From Nevskia sp. (GTDB taxonomy: Bacteria > Pseudomonadota > Gammaproteobacteria > Nevskiales > Nevskiaceae), in contig JALNYU010000001.1 in NCBI GenBank assembly GCA_023229645.1, positions 62,001 to 126,000 of the forward strand: 64,000 nt of DNA. The letters run 5' to 3'. The stretch's first letter is position 1, and each line of letters opens with the position of its first letter. Of the stretch, positions 8,696-16,055 are shown in pieces. Both the position numbers and the translations under genes were made by a program. The notes beneath the pieces are model-generated. The model saw only the letters and a list, made by a program, of their open reading frames with translations, made no database searches and was not told the DNA's origin.

Positions 8696-8744
8696 CATAA
8701 ATGTAGGTGGTAACACTGATATTTTTGTTGCGCTGAAATTTATT

Positions 8745-8774
8745 TGGGCAGATTGTTAAAACCTGCCCATTTTT
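8745..8774 (+). terminator. Rho-independent terminator of the muramidase gene
   Basis: TGGGCAG (8745-8751) pairs with CTGCCCA (8763-8769) across an 11-nt loop and is followed by a T-rich run. It lies 50 bp past the stop codon. Confidence 0.6.
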
Positions 8775-8872
8775 GTTGTTGTAGCAATTTGTTACGTGAT
8801 TTTGGTTGATCCGCTATTTAATATAAAAGTGCTAGCTATCTGCGGGTAAATGCTGTTCTAATTATCCGAAGC

Positions 8873-8882
8873 ATATATATCT
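8873..8882. promoter_or_regulatory. Operator-like element before the XRE regulator
   Basis: ATATATATCT, 13 bp upstream of the XRE start codon, inside an imperfect CCGAA...TTCGG inverted repeat. The same 10-mer recurs at 9343-9352 downstream of the gene. Placement fits autoregulation; no protein-DNA evidence exists. Confidence 0.35.
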
Positions 8883-8895
8883 TTCGGTAGCGCAA

Positions 8896-9300
8896 ATGGA
8901 CCATTGCAACATGGACATTTACGCCGTCCGGCTAGAAAACCTGCGTCGACTCATGCGTGAGCGCTATGACAATAAACAGTCGGTGCTCGCGCGTTCGGCT
9001 GGGATTTCCACCAGCTACATTTCGTTTCTCTTCACCGGCCGCAAACGGCTCGGAGAAACGCTTGCGCGTGCGGTTGAGCGGCAGCTGTATCTGGAACCTA
9101 ACAGCCTTGACCGGCCATCCGTTCAGACGGTTACGGTTTCTGAGCCGCAAATTCCTTACAAACCCGCCAATCCCCGGACGCGCCGATTGATTGCGCGGTT
9201 GTCGGAAGCGGAGGCGCAGGGGCGCCTCGACGACGCCGACATTGCAGCGATCGAAGGAATCGTGAGCCGATTGCTGCATAAAACCCGGCCGAGTGTCTAA
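8896..9300 (+). CDS. XRE/Cro-like small DNA-binding regulator
   Basis: 134 residues from ATG 8896. A second ATG at 8911 gives 129 residues and begins right at the domain ('MDIYAVRLENLRRLM'); neither has a strong ribosome site. The helix-turn-helix is 'NKQSVLARSAGISTSYISFLFTGRKRLGETLARAVERQLYL', resembling phage-type repressors and short Cro-like regulators. The C-terminal part has a charged helix 'RRLIARLSEAEAQGRLDDADIAAIEGIVSRLL' that could dimerise. There is no peptidase (LexA-like) domain. A/T-rich repeats sharing ATATATATCT lie on both sides, so it probably regulates itself and the gene at 9401. Possibly a remnant of a mobile element. Confidence 0.75.
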   Translation: MDHCNMDIYAVRLENLRRLMRERYDNKQSVLARSAGISTSYISFLFTGRKRLGETLARAVERQLYLEPNSLDRPSVQTVTVSEPQIPYKPANPRTRRLIARLSEAEAQGRLDDADIAAIEGIVSRLLHKTRPSV

Positions 9301-9328
9301 AGTCTTTCAGTTACAAATATATACCAAT

Positions 9329-9362
9329 AGATATTGACTAAGATATATATCTAAAGATATTG
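9329..9362. promoter_or_regulatory. Clustered AGATAT repeats, probable operator/promoter
   Basis: Two direct copies of AGATATTG (9329-9336 and 9355-9362), 26 bp apart, flank a perfect 12-bp palindrome AGATATATATCT (9341-9352). A TTGACT at 9335-9340 could be a -35 box. The A/T-rich patch stands out from its G+C-rich surroundings. Spacing of about 2.5 helical turns suits cooperative repressor binding. The adjacent XRE protein is the obvious candidate. Confidence 0.45.
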
Positions 9363-9400
9363 TCAGGCTCAGCTCACGGATCGGGCGCTGTATCAAACTC

Positions 9401-9679
9401 ATGCAAATACTGAAGCTTGCTCCAACGCAGCAGCGCTGTAACGAAGCAGCGCGAGCCCGCCAATTGCTGACATTTAATTTGCTCAGCGATCTCGTGCAGC
9501 AGCATGTTCCTGACGCCGCAACGCGGCGTGCGATAGTTGACGCTGCGCGCGACTATGCCGCTGCCGAATACGCCGTGGCCGCGCTGCGCCCGCAGCAGTT
9601 GGTCGTACGCTGGAGCGAGGAGGGATTTCCGGCGTTGCCGCAGCCGCTCCAGTGGCCTGAAACGCAAGGCGAGACCTGA
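9401..9679 (+). CDS. Small hypothetical protein downstream of the XRE regulator
   Basis: 92 codons, mostly predicted helix ('NEAARARQLLTFNLLSDLVQQHVPDAATRRAIVDAARDYAAAEYAVAALRPQQL'), no signal peptide or membrane segment. I do not recognise it. It follows the AGATAT operator-like patch in the right direction, which is the main reason to list it. The ATG has no clear ribosome site. An overlapping minus-strand ORF (9374-9781) is the alternative, and neither may be real. The rest of 9301-9788 holds nothing I can identify. Confidence 0.4.
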   Translation: MQILKLAPTQQRCNEAARARQLLTFNLLSDLVQQHVPDAATRRAIVDAARDYAAAEYAVAALRPQQLVVRWSEEGFPALPQPLQWPETQGET

Positions 9680-9788
9680 GCCGGGGCCAGTTGTTACCGG
9701 GATCAGGTTGATGCGTCGTTTGGAGCGAGATGATCGGCCGGACATCTGTAGATCGCACTGCTGTGAGGCGCTAAATCCCAAAAGCTGT

Positions 9789-10445
9789 CTACATCATGGC
9801 GTAAATCTCGCTGTGAGCTAAGCGCTCAGATTCGACGTCGGCGGCAGCGTACCACTCCCGCATCGCCGGCAAGGCACGCACAGTATTTACGTAAGCGCGG
9901 CAGACATCCGGTAAGGCCACGCCATAGGTCAGGAAACGGGTGACAACCGGCGCGTAAAACGCGTCGGCGTTGCTGAACGCGCCGAATAGAAATGGTCCGT
10001 CGTTGCCGTAGCGGGCGCGGCAATCGCCCCAGATGGCGGCGATACGGGCGATGTCGGCCAAGGCTTCCGGGGTATGGCCTTTGCCCGCGAGCGTGGCGCG
10101 GCAGTTCATTGGCATCGCGGTGCGTAGCGCGGCGAAGCCGGCGTGCATTTCTGCGCTGACGCTGCGGGCATGGGCGCGGGCTGCGATTGCGCGCGGCCAT
10201 AGGCCACGGTCTGGATACTGCTCGGCCACGTATTCGAGTATCGCCAGCGAATCCCAGATTGTTACGGCGCCATCAACCAAGATCGGCACTTTGCCAGCGG
10301 GCGAGAACGCCAGTTGCCGGGCCTTGGAGTCTGCTTGGTACAGCGGAATCAAGATTTCTTCGAACGGAATCTCGGCCACTTTTAGCGCTAGCCACGGCCG
10401 CAGCGACCACGACGAATAATTTTTATTGCCAATGACCAGTTTCAT
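9789..10445 (-). CDS. Glutathione S-transferase family protein
   Basis: 218 residues. The N-terminal thioredoxin-like domain reads 'KLVIGNKNYSSWSLRPWLALKVAEIPFEEI', with 'GKVPILVDGAVTIWDSLAILEYVAE' forming the cis-Pro and glutathione gamma-Glu binding loop ('DS'). The all-helical C-terminal domain follows. The 'NKNYSSWSLRPWL' start is typical of a proteobacterial subgroup. The catalytic Ser/Cys is probably in the 'NYSSWS' loop. Substrate unknown. It is divergent from the dehalogenase-like gene, 103 bp away, so both could share control in detoxification. Confidence 0.87.
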   Translation of the reverse strand: MKLVIGNKNYSSWSLRPWLALKVAEIPFEEILIPLYQADSKARQLAFSPAGKVPILVDGAVTIWDSLAILEYVAEQYPDRGLWPRAIAARAHARSVSAEMHAGFAALRTAMPMNCRATLAGKGHTPEALADIARIAAIWGDCRARYGNDGPFLFGAFSNADAFYAPVVTRFLTYGVALPDVCRAYVNTVRALPAMREWYAAADVESERLAHSEIYAMM

Positions 10446-10548
10446 GTGCGCCTCTGCGATGACGAGCCGTTGATATTACGCAATCTATTGCCAGCGCCGG
10501 TGTGGCATGCAGGTATGCTTCGCCATCCTAATTTTTTGAGAGTAGACG

Positions 10549-11448
10549 ATGGCCGCATTGCGCACTCCAGAGGCACGGTTTCTCGATCTCCCCGGCTATC
10601 CGTTTACGCCGCACTATGCGGATGTTGGCGGCTTGCGCATGCACTATGTCGATGAAGGCCCGCGCGATGCGGCGCCGGTGTTGATGCTGCACGGCGAACC
10701 GTCGTGGTCGTATCTCTATCGCAAAATGATCCCGATGTTTGCCGACGCCGGCCTGCGTGCGATTGCGCCGGATCTGATCGGCTTCGGAAAATCGGATAAA
10801 CCGAGCCGTATGGATGATTACAGCTATCAACGGCATATCGACTGGCTAATGGCGCTTATTGAGCAGCTTGATTTGCGCAATATCACGCTGGTTTGCCAGG
10901 ACTGGGGTTCGTTGCTCGGTCTGCGGATTGCGGCTGAACACGAAGCGCGATTCGCGCGCATCGTCGTCGGTAACGGCTTTCTGCCGACAGCGACGGCCAA
11001 AATGCCGCTCGCATTCAAAGTCTGGCGCGCGTTTGCCATGTATTCGCCGTGGTTTCCGATCGGCCGCATCGTCGGCGCCGGCTGCCACACAAAGCTGCCC
11101 GATGCCGTGATCGCCGCCTACGACGCGCCGTTTCCAAGTGCTGCTTACAAAGCCGGCGCGCGCGCATTTCCACGCCTCGTACCGGCGGATGAGCAGAACC
11201 CAGCGATACCCGCGAATCGCGCGGCCTGGGCGAAGCTCGGCGCCTGGCAGAAGCCATTTCTATGCGTATTTGGCCGCCACGATCCGATTATCGGCCGCGG
11301 TGACCGGCCGTTGATCGCCCACGTCCCCGGTGCGCAGGGATTGCCGCATGCGCGAATCGCAGCTGGACATTTCCTGCAAGAAGATAAAGGCGAGGAACTG
11401 GCGCAGCACACCCTGGCGCTGATCGCGTCGACACCGCTTAAGGCTTAA
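10549..11448 (+). CDS. Haloalkane dehalogenase-like alpha/beta hydrolase
   Basis: 299 residues. Signatures of haloalkane dehalogenase subfamily I: 'LMLHGEPSWSYLYRKMIP' with oxyanion residue E51, nucleophile Asp118 in 'LVCQDWGSLLG' followed by halide-binding Trp119, acid Asp245 in 'FGRHDPIIG', and base His274 in 'AAGHFLQED'. These enzymes cleave carbon-halogen bonds by hydrolysis through an ester intermediate on the Asp. The Asp nucleophile followed by Trp separates it from ordinary esterases (Ser) and from epoxide hydrolases, which lack the Trp pair. Real substrate unknown. It is divergent from the GST gene. Confidence 0.82.
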   Translation: MAALRTPEARFLDLPGYPFTPHYADVGGLRMHYVDEGPRDAAPVLMLHGEPSWSYLYRKMIPMFADAGLRAIAPDLIGFGKSDKPSRMDDYSYQRHIDWLMALIEQLDLRNITLVCQDWGSLLGLRIAAEHEARFARIVVGNGFLPTATAKMPLAFKVWRAFAMYSPWFPIGRIVGAGCHTKLPDAVIAAYDAPFPSAAYKAGARAFPRLVPADEQNPAIPANRAAWAKLGAWQKPFLCVFGRHDPIIGRGDRPLIAHVPGAQGLPHARIAAGHFLQEDKGEELAQHTLALIASTPLKA

Positions 11449-11512
11449 GCTGCCGCGGCCGTAAATAATCAGAACTAATGCGTAATAACGGCCTGACGGC
11501 GATAATCGAACG

Positions 11513-12160
11513 ATGGATCGTAACAATCTCGAAGCGCGCTGGCGGCTGCTTTGGCAACAGCTCGGCGCTGAGGTGCCACCCGAAGGCGTGTATCAAAAGC
11601 TGATCGACGCTTGGAGTGAGCCGCATCGCCGCTATCACACGTTGGAGCATCTAACCGAATGTTTGGTGTTGTTCGACGAAGTGCTGCCGCTGGCGCATGC
11701 GCCAGCGCTGGTCGAATTGGCGATTTGGTTTCACGACGCGGTTTATGTCCCCGGCGCCGAAAACAATGAGCTGCGCAGCGCGTATCTGGCGGAACGGGCA
11801 CTGGCTGCGGCTGGCTGTAGCCGCGAAACTGCGGGCGACGTGCGCCGTTTAATTTTGGCAACCCGCCTCAAAGGCCGTCCCGAAACGCCGGACGAAGCCT
11901 TGTTGCTGGATATCGATCTCAGCATTTTTGGCGCCACGCCAGCCCGCTTCGACCGCTACGACGACGGCATTCGCGCCGAGTACGGGCATATTCCCGGGCC
12001 GTCTTACGCCAACGCGCGGCGCCAGATTTTGCGGGCATTTCAAGACCGTCACCGGATTTACCACACCGAGCATTTCCAGGAAATTTTGGAGAGGAATGCC
12101 CGCGTCAACCTCACGCGTGCGCTGAAGCGGCTGCGACCGTGGCGCCGCCTCGGCGTATGA
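11513..12160 (+). CDS. HD-superfamily metal-dependent phosphohydrolase (COG4339 type)
   Basis: 215 residues. 'YHTLEHL' followed by 'AIWFHDAVYVPGAENNELRSAYLAERAL' gives the H...HD metal-binding pattern. Further 'DEALLLDIDLSIFG' and 'RHRIYHTEHFQEILERNARVNL' match the COG4339 family, which is poorly characterised and predicted to act on nucleotides or phosphate esters. Nothing nearby fixes its role. It starts 64 bp after the dehalogenase-like gene in the same direction. Confidence 0.8.
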   Translation: MDRNNLEARWRLLWQQLGAEVPPEGVYQKLIDAWSEPHRRYHTLEHLTECLVLFDEVLPLAHAPALVELAIWFHDAVYVPGAENNELRSAYLAERALAAAGCSRETAGDVRRLILATRLKGRPETPDEALLLDIDLSIFGATPARFDRYDDGIRAEYGHIPGPSYANARRQILRAFQDRHRIYHTEHFQEILERNARVNLTRALKRLRPWRRLGV

Positions 12161-12201
12161 TTTCGGCCTGATTCCCCAGTTTGATTCCAGCCATTCGATC
12201 G

Positions 12202-12651
12202 ATGCGCCGCGTCTCAACAGGTTTCCGTTCGCTAACGCTATGGCTGGCGTTGAGCGGGCTATTGCTGCGTGCCCTAATTCCGGGTGGTTTCATGCCCGGC
12301 TGGACGCAGCAACAGGCCGATGGCACGCGCAGCTGGCTGGTGATTTGCCACGCGGGCGAGTTGCAGTCGCTGCTGCGCAAGCCAGTCAATTTGCGCTATC
12401 GCTGTAGCGGCAATTACGGGGTAGCGGCGGCTGATAATGCACATACTGGCCACCAGATCGGCGAAGCCCATCTCGGCTGCCCATTCGCCGCCGCAGCAAC
12501 CCCGGCACTGCCGACAGTGCCCACGCTGCCGTTTTTCATCAGCGCGGCTCACGCCGCCGTTATCGGCGCCTATCACCATGCGGTTCAGGCAACGTCGAGC
12601 CGCCGATTACCCCCCGCACGCGCGCCGCCACTGGCTTCCGTTTTCCGCTGA
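12202..12651 (+). CDS. DUF2946 family protein
   Basis: 149 residues from ATG 12202; an upstream TTG is also in frame but gives no extra domain. The N-terminal hydrophobic segment 'LTLWLALSGLLLRALIPGGFMP' and the C-terminal 'LPPARAPPLA' tail are DUF2946 hallmarks. A pair of Cys/His positions ('VICHAGE', 'HLGCPF') could bind metal. DUF2946 genes are typically found beside copper or iron uptake and handling genes; function untested. The next genes are a CxxC beta-barrel protein and a PCuAC chaperone, which supports a copper link. Confidence 0.7.
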   Translation: MRRVSTGFRSLTLWLALSGLLLRALIPGGFMPGWTQQQADGTRSWLVICHAGELQSLLRKPVNLRYRCSGNYGVAAADNAHTGHQIGEAHLGCPFAAAATPALPTVPTLPFFISAAHAAVIGAYHHAVQATSSRRLPPARAPPLASVFR

Positions 12652-12726
12652 TTGATCCGTAGCCCGGCGCACCAGCGCCGTGCGCAACCCTGTATCGGGG
12701 TCATTCGCTGTTTTCGGAGAAATTCC

Positions 12727-13689
12727 ATGTCTTTTTCCCGCACCTTTGCGGTGTCTGCGGCGGCGTTCGTCTGCGCCATGCCCAGCGTTGTTTTCGCCTG
12801 TGATCTTTGTGCGGTCTACGCCGCTGACCAAGCCTCGGGTCAGGAGAGCCGCGGTTTCTATGCCGGCTTGTCTGAGCAATTCACCCGTTACGATCGCCTA
12901 ACCGAAGGGAGTCAACGCCTGCGTGACGACAGTCGGCAATACTTAGATAGTTCGATTACGCAATTCCTGTTCGGCTATGGGTTCAGCCCGCGCTTCAGTG
13001 TGCAGCTCGGCGTGCCGTACATCGATCGCAGCTTTAGCCGCCCAGGTCCGATAGTGAACGACAGCGGCACTGTTTCCGGCCTTGGCGATCTCAATCTCGT
13101 CGCCCAATACAGCCCTTGGCGCTACGACAGTGAGGATTGGACGTTCACAACGCGCTTACTCGCAGGCCTAAAATTGCCGACCGGCGATAGCGGCCGCATC
13201 GCCGAAGAGCTGACCGAAGGCGAAGCAGAAAGCGCAACGCCGAGCGGTATCCACGGCCACGATTTGGCCCTTGGTAGCGGCTCACTCGATTACGTTTTTG
13301 GCGGCGATGTTGGTGCCCGTTATGGGCGCTGGTTAGCGCGGGCTAATCTGCAATACGCATTGCGCACGCGCGGTGATTTTGATTATCGCTACGGCAACGA
13401 TGTCCAATGGACTATCGGCGCCGGCCACTACCTGCTACTGACCGAAGGCCAGACGGTGGCGTTAAACGTTAATTTCTCTGGCGAATACAAATATTTCGAT
13501 ACGTTCCAAGGCGGCCATCCGGAGGACACGCAATCTCGAATTTTGTTTCTCGGACCGCAAATAAGCAGCAGCTTTCAAGATCGCTATTCGGTGGATTTCC
13601 GCGCCGATTTCCCGGTGCAGGAATACGGCAGTGCGATTCAGACGCTGCCCGCGTATCGCCTGCGCCTGTCGTTTTTGATGCGGTTTTAA
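12727..13689 (+). CDS. Outer-membrane beta-barrel protein with N-terminal CDLC motif
   Basis: 320 residues from ATG 12727, chosen because it follows a CGGAGA ribosome site and opens a clean signal peptide (cleavage near 'SVVFA'). The mature N-terminus is 'CDLCAVYAADQASG', an unusual CxxC right at or near the cleavage site. The rest alternates amphipathic strands and ends 'LRLSFLMRF' with a terminal Phe, the outer-membrane barrel signal. The middle, with 'LGDLNLVAQYSPW' and 'GLKLPTGDSG', resembles the phenol-degradation 'transporter' (MetA-pathway) barrels. The CDLC pair may bind copper. Neighbours: DUF2946 before, PCuAC after. Confidence 0.7.
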   Translation: MSFSRTFAVSAAAFVCAMPSVVFACDLCAVYAADQASGQESRGFYAGLSEQFTRYDRLTEGSQRLRDDSRQYLDSSITQFLFGYGFSPRFSVQLGVPYIDRSFSRPGPIVNDSGTVSGLGDLNLVAQYSPWRYDSEDWTFTTRLLAGLKLPTGDSGRIAEELTEGEAESATPSGIHGHDLALGSGSLDYVFGGDVGARYGRWLARANLQYALRTRGDFDYRYGNDVQWTIGAGHYLLLTEGQTVALNVNFSGEYKYFDTFQGGHPEDTQSRILFLGPQISSSFQDRYSVDFRADFPVQEYGSAIQTLPAYRLRLSFLMRF

Positions 13690-13701
13690 CGGCCGTGCAA
13701 C

Positions 13702-13743
13702 GGCGTGCTGCGTAAAGTGACGCGGCACGCCCCGCCATTTTTT
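13702..13743 (+). terminator. Terminator after the CDLC barrel gene
   Basis: 12-bp stem with one mismatch (13702-13713 with 13720-13731), 6-nt loop, and a run of six T about 7 nt downstream. It separates the barrel gene from the PCuAC gene, which would then need its own promoter in 13744-13826. Confidence 0.55.
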
Positions 13744-13826
13744 CGGAATATTCCAGCGCTTGTTCGCGGTACTAATACAATGGCCCGCGACATTTACGCA
13801 GCGGCCCCGTTTTTAGGAGGTATCTT

Positions 13827-14303
13827 GTGATTTTTCCTCGTATTGTCGCGCTGGGTGTGCTTGCCGTAACACTGGCCGCTTGCAAGCCTGCGGAATCCCC
13901 ACCGGCAGCCCCCATTTCGGAAGTCGTTGTCGGCGGCCTGCGTGTCAGCGGCGCCTGGGTGCGGGCAACGCCGATTCCCGGCGTCAGCGGCGCCGGCTAT
14001 ATGCGCATCAGCAATATCGGCAATACCGCCGATACCTTACTCGGCGGCAGCACATCGCTGGCAGAGCGCCTAGAAATTCATCAGATGGCAAACGTCGAGG
14101 GTGTGATGCAGATGCGCGAGTTGCCGGATGGGGTGGTGATCCCCGCGGGCGGTAGCGTCGAGCTGGCGCCAAGTGGCACACATTTGATGCTGATCCAAGT
14201 CGACCATGCCTTGCGGGCTGGCGAAACGGTGCCGGTGGTGCTGCGTTTCGCTAAGGCCGGCACATTGAAGCTGAATTTGCCGGTGTCCGATAACGCGCCG
14301 TAA
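13827..14303 (+). CDS. PCuAC-type periplasmic copper chaperone, lipoprotein
   Basis: 158 residues starting with GTG, fixed by a strong AGGAGG 7 nt upstream. Lipoprotein signal with lipobox 'LAAC' (Cys19). The PCuAC (DUF461) domain carries the copper set H85, M96, H119 and M121 in 'EIHQM...MQM...GTHLM'. Such proteins bind Cu(I) in the periplasm and deliver it to the CuA centre of cytochrome oxidase, usually with Sco proteins; no Sco gene is nearby. The lipid anchor is less common than a soluble form. Context with DUF2946 suggests a small copper-handling locus. Confidence 0.9.
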   Translation: MIFPRIVALGVLAVTLAACKPAESPPAAPISEVVVGGLRVSGAWVRATPIPGVSGAGYMRISNIGNTADTLLGGSTSLAERLEIHQMANVEGVMQMRELPDGVVIPAGGSVELAPSGTHLMLIQVDHALRAGETVPVVLRFAKAGTLKLNLPVSDNAP

Positions 14304-14312
14304 GCGGCGCTA

Positions 14313-14708
14313 TCAGCGGCTCAAGTGCGCGAGTGCGGCACCGTGTTGTTCCCAGTTTTGGCCGTCGAATTCTTCGATTTCGACGGCTTCCACGGTGCCC
14401 GCATCGAGGCAGCGGAAATTGACCGAAAAGCCGTCTGGGTTGGAGCGCGGAACGTAGTACGACTTCACGCCGCAAACGCGGCAGAACAAATGTTCAGCGG
14501 TGCCGGTGTTAAAGCGGTAGTGGCTCAATGCCTCGCCGCCGCTCCGTAGCGTGAAATCGGCGGCAGAAACGATCAAATGCAGGAAGCCGGTTTTCGCGCA
14601 GATCGAGCAGTTGCAGGACTGTACCGTGAGCCGCGCGGGTGCCTGAACTTCAAAACGTACAGCGCCACAGTGGCAGCCGCCACGATGCAGGATTTTGCTC
14701 ATCGTCAA
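14313..14708 (-). CDS. GFA-family zinc protein (CENP-V/GFA domain)
   Basis: 131 residues. The zinc ligand pattern is clear: 'GGCHCGAVRFEV', 'SCNCSICAKTG', then 'FCRVCGVKSYY'. This is the fold of glutathione-dependent formaldehyde-activating enzyme, but most family members have no proven formaldehyde role. It starts 21 bp after the PepSY gene on the same strand, so it is probably the last gene of the Fur-boxed operon. The link to that operon may only be read-through. Confidence 0.82.
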   Translation of the reverse strand: MTMSKILHRGGCHCGAVRFEVQAPARLTVQSCNCSICAKTGFLHLIVSAADFTLRSGGEALSHYRFNTGTAEHLFCRVCGVKSYYVPRSNPDGFSVNFRCLDAGTVEAVEIEEFDGQNWEQHGAALAHLSR

Positions 14709-14729
14709 CCTGTCGTCGAAATGTAGAGG

Positions 14730-15497
14730 TTAGCTTAACGGCAGATGATGCCGACGGCGCGCAGCGCGCCAGATCATCCAAATACCGCTGGCCGCGAGCA
14801 GAATCGCAGCGAGTGCGCTGAGGTCAATCAACAGAGGCCCGCCGCGACCAAACAGACGCCCGCTGTGGGCGTCAGCTAGCACACGCAGCAAGGGCAGACT
14901 CGGCTGTGCGTAAGGGGCAGCGCGCTGGCGTTGTGCCTCCGGCAGCGGCTCGCGTGCCGACCACTGCACGGCGCTGGCCGTGATCGGCGTCCAGGTCTCG
15001 CCGTCGGCGCTGGCGTAGGCGTCGAGATCTTGAATCGCAACCTGACCCTCCGCTGTGCGCCCAATCCGCCGCAACGTCGCCATCGGCAGGGTTGCTGCGT
15101 TTAGCGTCTCGATACGCTGGCCGGTATCGTCGAGCAAGATCAGGCTATCCGGCGTTGCGACGAACAGCAGCGTGTGGCCGCCGCTGTTGATCGCGGCGAA
15201 GCCGAGCACTGGCGCGGGCTGGGGTGTCAGCGGTAGACCGTCGAGCAGCGTCGCATCGCTAGTAGTGACCAGCCAATGGCCGCCTGCCGCATAACCGTCG
15301 GCTGGCGGTAGCGCATTCAGCCCGTACCAGTGCATCAGTAGCGGCAGGCTGACGCGGATGTTATCGAGACCGAGTCGCGCCCCTTCGTTTAGCAACACCC
15401 CGCTGACGGCGAGCCAAATTAGAAACGCACTCGCGAACAGCCCGAGGCGCCGGTGCCAGTGTCGTAAATACGCGCCGAACCGGCCGGGGCCGCTCAT
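14730..15497 (-). CDS. PepSY-associated membrane protein, likely flavin-linked electron-transfer partner
   Basis: 255 residues. 'LRHWHRRLGLFASAFLIWLAVSGVLLN' at the N-terminus is the PepSY-associated membrane helix with conserved His residues that could bind haem. A long periplasmic part follows, and a final helix 'LIDLSALAAILLAASGIWMIWRAARRRHH' near the C-terminus. The family pairs with FMN-binding proteins as membrane electron conduits in iron and other reductase systems. The gene overlaps the FMN-binding gene by 4 bp (ATGA), so co-translation is likely. Electron acceptor unknown. Confidence 0.72.
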   Translation of the reverse strand: MSGPGRFGAYLRHWHRRLGLFASAFLIWLAVSGVLLNEGARLGLDNIRVSLPLLMHWYGLNALPPADGYAAGGHWLVTTSDATLLDGLPLTPQPAPVLGFAAINSGGHTLLFVATPDSLILLDDTGQRIETLNAATLPMATLRRIGRTAEGQVAIQDLDAYASADGETWTPITASAVQWSAREPLPEAQRQRAAPYAQPSLPLLRVLADAHSGRLFGRGGPLLIDLSALAAILLAASGIWMIWRAARRRHHLPLS

Positions 15498-16000
15498 GGC
15501 GGCGCGAGTGCGTCCAGCGTCAGTGCCGCGCGGGCCATGCGCTGCATCGCCATTACCGATAATGTGGCGCCGGAGATCCCGTCCACTTCCGGCTGCAAGC
15601 GGTCGCTGGCGAGCTTTGCGCCGGCAAATTGCTTTAAGAATGTTGGATAGCGGATTTCATCGCCGCGCGTTTCACGGTAAATCAGCACGTTGGCGCTGTC
15701 CAGCGCAGCTTTGCCGACGACAAACCCAGCAGTGATTGGGAATTCTTTGCCAATGTCTTCGAGGATCCACGCCGTTTTTCCCGGCACCCGCCAATAGCGC
15801 AGCCGGGCTTGCGGGTAGTTGTGGCCGAAGATTGTTTTCAGCTGACGCTGCGTCGCTGCGTCTAGCCACAGCGTCTGTGGCGTCGGTGCGGTGGGGCCGA
15901 ATGTTTGGCGCAGAAACTCATCGGGCGGCAGCAGCACTTGATCCGCCTGTGCTGCTGCCGTGCCGAAAATTAGAATCAGACTGAGAAGAGTTCGAAGCAT
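15494..16000 (-). CDS. Exported FMN-binding domain protein, predicted ApbE flavinylation target
   Basis: 168 residues with a signal peptide (cleavage near 'AAAQA'). The C-terminal FMN_bind domain ends with 'EVDGISGATLSVMAM', an exact D-x-x-S-G-A-T motif whose Thr receives covalent FMN from the ApbE transferase in known members (RnfG, NqrC, NosR). No apbE gene is in the window. Overlap with the PepSY gene supports a two-component extracytoplasmic flavin electron-transfer unit. Confidence 0.8.
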   Translation of the reverse strand: MLRTLLSLILIFGTAAAQADQVLLPPDEFLRQTFGPTAPTPQTLWLDAATQRQLKTIFGHNYPQARLRYWRVPGKTAWILEDIGKEFPITAGFVVGKAALDSANVLIYRETRGDEIRYPTFLKQFAGAKLASDRLQPEVDGISGATLSVMAMQRMARAALTLDALAPP

Positions 16001-16055
16001 CTCGCTATTTTAGAGCCTGTTCGCAGTCTTGCGATGGCAAGCCTACGCGCGGCAG

